A DNA stretch of 16,411 nt, taken from positions 1 to 16,411 of the forward strand of contig CALFXW010000248.1 of the NCBI GenBank assembly GCA_937957805.1, read 5' to 3'. Below the pieces are notes generated by a model, which did no database searches, was not told where the DNA came from, and saw nothing but the letters and a program-made list of their open reading frames with translations. Of the stretch, positions 13,424-16,411 are shown in pieces. The position numbers were made by a program, and so were the translations under genes. The stretch comes from an uncultured Sphingopyxis sp. (GTDB lineage: Bacteria > Pseudomonadota > Alphaproteobacteria > Sphingomonadales > Sphingomonadaceae). Position 1 is the stretch's first letter; the number at the start of each line of letters is the position of its first letter.

Positions 13424-13526
13424 GCGGCCAGCGCTAAGCCCTTTCCTATTCCTCTGAATCTGCGCTATGCGCCGCGCCACAGCAATGGTGCTTGCGGGGC
13501 GTTATGGACGCGATAAGAGGATAATA

Positions 13527-14246
13527 ATGCATCGCTTTGCCAATCCCCAGCGATTCCTGTCGATCGCCCGGCCACTGACCCCGTGGCTGGTGGGCGTCGG
13601 CATTTTGCTGGTGCTGGCAGGTGCCTATGCCGGATTGTTGCTCACCCCGCCCGATGCGCGGCAGGGGGATAGTGCGCGCATCCTTTACGTCCATGTGCCT
13701 GCCGCATGGCTTGGCATGGCGGGATGGGGCAGCATATCCATCGCCGCGCTGATGCAATTGGTCTGGCGACACCCGCTGGCGGGACTCGCGGCGCGGGCAT
13801 TGGCGATGCCCGGCGCGCTGTTCACGGCCATCTGCCTTGCCACCGGGTCGATCTGGGGTCGCCCGACATGGGGGACATGGTGGGAATGGGATGGCCGGCT
13901 AACCTCGATGCTGGTGCTTTTATTCCTCTATATGGGGTTCATCGCCTTCACCAATTTGGATGGGGGAAAGGGTGCGATTTCGCGCCCAGCGGCCATTTAT
14001 GCGCTGGTCGGCGCGATCAATCTGCCGATTATAAACCGCAGCGTCGTCTGGTGGAACAGCCTGCACCAACCATCATCAATCACCATCGGCAAAAGCGCGA
14101 TTGCGGGCGAATTATTATGGCCGCTGGGGCTGACTTTTTTTGGCTTTTCGATGCTGTTTGCGGCGATTGTTTTGATGCGGATGCGCCGTTTTCTGGCTGA
14201 CGCACGCAATGAGGCGCGGCTGCGCCGTATGGCGGTGGAATATTGA
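13527..14246 (+). CDS. ccmC: Heme exporter / chaperone-loading protein CcmC
   Basis: 239-residue membrane protein with about six hydrophobic helices. CcmC presents heme in the periplasm and attaches it to CcmE during cytochrome c maturation (system I). The tryptophan-rich heme-handling motif WGTWWEWD is at 115-122. Flanking histidines His56 (ILYVHVPAAW) and His180 (WWNSLHQPSS) correspond to the heme ligands of the family. The ATG at 13527 follows AAGAGG at 7 bases; an earlier ATG at 13467 precedes that site and adds 20 residues not typical of CcmC. First of four coupled ccm genes. ccmA and ccmB are not upstream here, so they must be elsewhere. Confidence 0.95.
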   Translation: MHRFANPQRFLSIARPLTPWLVGVGILLVLAGAYAGLLLTPPDARQGDSARILYVHVPAAWLGMAGWGSISIAALMQLVWRHPLAGLAARALAMPGALFTAICLATGSIWGRPTWGTWWEWDGRLTSMLVLLFLYMGFIAFTNLDGGKGAISRPAAIYALVGAINLPIINRSVVWWNSLHQPSSITIGKSAIAGELLWPLGLTFFGFSMLFAAIVLMRMRRFLADARNEARLRRMAVEY

Positions 14247-14248
14247 CC

Positions 14249-14395
14249 ATGGGCACCCACGCACATTGGGCCTTTGTTCTCGCCGCTTATGCCATCACCT
14301 ATGGCGGTTGCGCGGGCTTATTATGGCATAGCTGGCACAGCTTGCGCCGGGCGGAAAGCGCCGCGCCGACCAAATCGGGGGATGACAGGCCGTGA
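14249..14395 (+). CDS. ccmD: Heme exporter protein CcmD
   Basis: Small 48-residue protein, MGTHAHWAFVLAAYAITYGG onward, with one membrane helix (about 7-26) followed by a basic segment WHSLRR, exactly the CcmD plan. CcmD stabilises the CcmABC complex and helps release heme-loaded CcmE. It starts 2 bases after the ccmC stop and its stop overlaps the ccmE start (GTGA), so translation is coupled. It is easy to miss because of its size. Confidence 0.88.
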   Translation: MGTHAHWAFVLAAYAITYGGCAGLLWHSWHSLRRAESAAPTKSGDDRP

Positions 14396-14874
14396 AACCC
14401 AAACAGCAGCGCCTGATTTTGGCAGGACTGGCGATCATCGCCATTATCGGGGCCGGGCTGCTCGCCAGCGTCGCGATGCGCCAACAAGCCGCCTATTTCT
14501 ATTCGCCCAGTGAAGCACGCGCCGCGCATATTGCGCCGGGCACATCCGCGCGGCTTGGCGGCATGGTCGAACGCGGCAGCGTGCAGCGCAATGCCGATGG
14601 CATTACCATCGATTTCCTGCTGACCGACGGCCGGGCGACGGTGCCCGTCCGTTACCAAGGGATTGTCCCAGACCTGTTTGGGGAGGGGCAGGGCGCGGTC
14701 GCCGATGGTCATTTCGATGCCAATGGCCGCTTTGTTGCTGACCGGATTCTGGCCAAGCATGATGAAAATTATATGCCCCCGCAAATGGGCCAGATGCCGA
14801 CCCACAATGGCGGCGACAGTTTGGTGGTGGATGGGGCGAATAGTGGCGCACCGCGCGAAGGGCAAAATAAATGA
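14392..14874 (+). CDS. ccmE: Cytochrome c maturation heme chaperone CcmE
   Basis: 160 residues, GTG start overlapping the ccmD stop. An N-terminal membrane anchor (about 8-29) is followed by a periplasmic OB-fold domain. CcmE binds heme covalently and transfers it to the CcmF/H lyase. The heme-linking motif is AKHDENYMPP with His123 and Tyr127 (E. coli His130 and Tyr134). The FYSPSEAR and RLGGMVERGSV blocks are family typical. The tail after residue 130 is flexible and Gly/Asn-rich. Its stop overlaps the ccmF start (ATGA), showing tight operon coupling. Confidence 0.95.
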   Translation: MKPKQQRLILAGLAIIAIIGAGLLASVAMRQQAAYFYSPSEARAAHIAPGTSARLGGMVERGSVQRNADGITIDFLLTDGRATVPVRYQGIVPDLFGEGQGAVADGHFDANGRFVADRILAKHDENYMPPQMGQMPTHNGGDSLVVDGANSGAPREGQNK

Positions 14875-16411
14875 TAGCAGAAGTCGGCCATTGCCTGTTG
14901 TGGATCGCGCTGGCGCTGGCCTTGCTACAAATCATCGCAGGGGTGGCAGAGGTGCGCGGTCGCGCACCCATCGCGCCATTGCGCGCGCTTGCGGTTGGAC
15001 AGGGGGTGCTGACGCTCGTCGCCTTTGCCTGCCTCATCTGGCTGTTCATGCAATCCGACATGTCGGTCGAATTGGTCGCGCGCAACAGCCATAGCGCCAA
15101 ACCCATGCTCTACAAAATTGCGGGTGCTTGGGGCAATCATGAAGGATCGATGCTGCTCTGGCTGTCGATTTTGGGGGCATCGGGCGCGGGGGTGGCGCTG
15201 TTTGAACGGCGATTGGCTCCACAGACTTTGAGCGCGACACTCGTCGCCCAAGCCGCGCTCAGCTTGGGGTTTTTTGCATTTCTGCTCCTCGTATCCAACC
15301 CGTTCAAACGGCTGGCACCCGCCGCGGCGGAGGGGATGGGGCTGAACCCTTTGTTGCAAGACCCCGGTTTGGCCATGCACCCGCCGACGCTATATCTGGG
15401 CTATGTCGGCCTGTCGGTCGCCTTTTCCTTTGCGGTCGGCGCGCTGATAACCCGCGATATTGGGCCCAATTTTGCCCGCGCCATGCGCCCATGGGTGTTG
15501 GGGGCGTGGATTTTCCTCACCATCGGTATCACGGCTGGCAGTTATTGGGCCTATTATGAACTGGGTTGGGGCGGCTGGTGGTTTTGGGATCCGGTCGAAA
15601 ATGCATCGCTCATGCCATGGCTGGCGGCAACCGCGCTGCTCCATTCGGTCAGCGTGACCGCAACGCGCGATGCGCTGCGTGCGTGGACGGTCATGCTCGC
15701 CGTCGTCGCCTTTTCCATGTCGATGATCGGAACCTTCATCGTCCGTTCGGGATTGTTGACCAGCGTCCATGCCTTTGCGGTGGACCCCGAACGCGGCAGC
15801 TTCATATTGGCGCTGCTCGGCATTTATATCGGCGGCGCGCTCGTGCTCTTTGCGCTGCGCGTTGGCGCGATGGCAGAGGGAAAGCGTTTCGCGCTGCTCA
15901 GCCGCGAAGGCGCGCTGGTCATCAATAATTTGCTGTTTTCGGTCATCCTCGCGGTGGTGCTGGTCGGCACCTTATACCCGATTTTGGCGGAGGCGCTGGG
16001 CGACAAAATATCGGTCGGGCCGCCATATTATAATCGTGCCGCTGGTGTGCCCGCATTGATTTTGGTCGCGGTGATGGCGGTCGGCCCCTTGCTGCGCTGG
16101 CGCAATGATGATGGCGAAAAATTGCGCCGCTGGGGGGTGATCTTCCTCGTCATTCTGGCGTTGGCGATTGTGCTTTGGGTGTTGGCTGCTCCATCGATCC
16201 ACCTGCTGTCGCTGCTTGGCCTGTCATTGGCAGCAGCGGTCGCCGTCCTTTCCATCGCGCCGCTGTGGGGCCGCAATTTGCGCCGCACCCCCTTGCCCAT
16301 CTGGGGGATGGTTATGGCGCATCTGGGCTGCGCGGTTGCGCTTGCTGGCATGGCCGCCGAAAGCAGCTTCATTCAGGAACGTTTGACCGCTGTGCGCGTC
16401 GGCAGATCGGA
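14871..16411 (+). CDS. ccmF: Heme lyase subunit CcmF (partial, 3' end cut)
   Basis: 513 codons are present before the right edge; full CcmF is about 650 residues. Polytopic membrane protein that, with CcmH/I, ligates heme to the CXXCH motif of apocytochrome c. Seen: GNHEGSMLLWL (88-98), the DPGLAMHPPTLYLGYVG block with His170, the tryptophan-rich WWD motif WGGWWFWDPVENASLMPW (233-250), His258 (LLHSV) and His300 (LLTSVHAFA). These histidines align with the heme-binding His173, His261 and His303 of E. coli CcmF as I recall them. The start overlaps the ccmE stop. Genes for CcmG/DsbE and CcmH would be expected next, beyond the window. Confidence 0.95.
   Translation, partial: MIAEVGHCLLWIALALALLQIIAGVAEVRGRAPIAPLRALAVGQGVLTLVAFACLIWLFMQSDMSVELVARNSHSAKPMLYKIAGAWGNHEGSMLLWLSILGASGAGVALFERRLAPQTLSATLVAQAALSLGFFAFLLLVSNPFKRLAPAAAEGMGLNPLLQDPGLAMHPPTLYLGYVGLSVAFSFAVGALITRDIGPNFARAMRPWVLGAWIFLTIGITAGSYWAYYELGWGGWWFWDPVENASLMPWLAATALLHSVSVTATRDALRAWTVMLAVVAFSMSMIGTFIVRSGLLTSVHAFAVDPERGSFILALLGIYIGGALVLFALRVGAMAEGKRFALLSREGALVINNLLFSVILAVVLVGTLYPILAEALGDKISVGPPYYNRAAGVPALILVAVMAVGPLLRWRNDDGEKLRRWGVIFLVILALAIVLWVLAAPSIHLLSLLGLSLAAAVAVLSIAPLWGRNLRRTPLPIWGMVMAHLGCAVALAGMAAESSFIQERLTAVRVGRS

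Noticed and set aside
12446..13480. 344-residue minus-strand open frame over leucine dehydrogenase
   Set aside because: Antisense to a gene with all family motifs; Arg/His/Ala composition of a shadow frame.
14134..14150. T-run as a possible terminator
   Set aside because: It lies inside the ccmC coding sequence, with no preceding GC-rich hairpin.

Overview
The window reads as a chromosomal core segment of an alphaproteobacterium, most likely of the order Sphingomonadales (Sphingopyxis/Sphingorhabdus-like). Evidence: high GC with scattered AT-rich codons, a DUF6456 protein, sphingomonad-type extragenic repeats (hairpin CTCCTGC..GCAGGAG, GAGGCGCA tandem units, ATGCTGAA..TTCAGCAT), and the ccmC-ccmD-ccmE-ccmF order. 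No IS element, integrase, CRISPR array or rRNA was seen. Coding density is high and no gene-free stretch exceeds 300 bases. The longest gap is about 245 bases (4709-4953) and holds a cluster of repeats. || Layout. 1-1483 (minus): the 5' part of the phosphate-binding lipoprotein gene pstS, preceded by the membrane-free sensor kinase gene phoR. A Pho-box-like direct repeat overlaps the last codons of phoR. 1529-3616 (minus): a thiolase and an HSD10-like short-chain dehydrogenase, which catalyse the last two steps of beta-oxidation or branched-chain acyl-CoA breakdown. Facing away from them is a flavoprotein (3731-4708, plus) usually labelled nitronate monooxygenase but very similar to the NADH:quinone reductase PA1024. 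A perfect palindrome TTGACG-TAAA-CGTCAA sits between the two divergent units. 4709-4953: extragenic repeat cluster. 4954-6710 (minus): an XRE-type regulator followed 5 bases later by a GT4 glycosyltransferase. A DUF6456 protein (6785-7315, plus) is divergent from them, with an inverted-repeat operator candidate between. 7384-8604 (plus): a UbiH/UbiM-type FAD hydroxylase, tail-to-tail (15-base overlap) with the ABC-F ATPase uup (8590-10380, minus). 10467-11210 (plus): a SIMPL-domain exported protein. 11366-12016 (minus): a prolyl-4-hydroxylase-like 2-oxoglutarate oxygenase. 12140-12217: tRNA-His(GTG). 12347-13399 (plus): leucine/amino-acid dehydrogenase. 13527 to the right edge (plus): the translationally coupled cytochrome c maturation operon ccmC-ccmD-ccmE-ccmF (ccmF cut by the edge). 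|| How it fits together. The left third links phosphate starvation signalling (PhoR-Pho box-PstS) with a small acyl-CoA oxidation block. Leucine dehydrogenase feeds branched-chain amino acids into such a pathway, and the LiuR-like palindrome makes branched-chain catabolism a plausible theme. The right end supports respiration, as does the ubiquinone-type hydroxylase. Nothing here is an obvious new defence or mobile system. The least explained module is the XRE regulator (degenerate S24-like C-terminus) with its co-transcribed glycosyltransferase and divergent DUF6456 partner.
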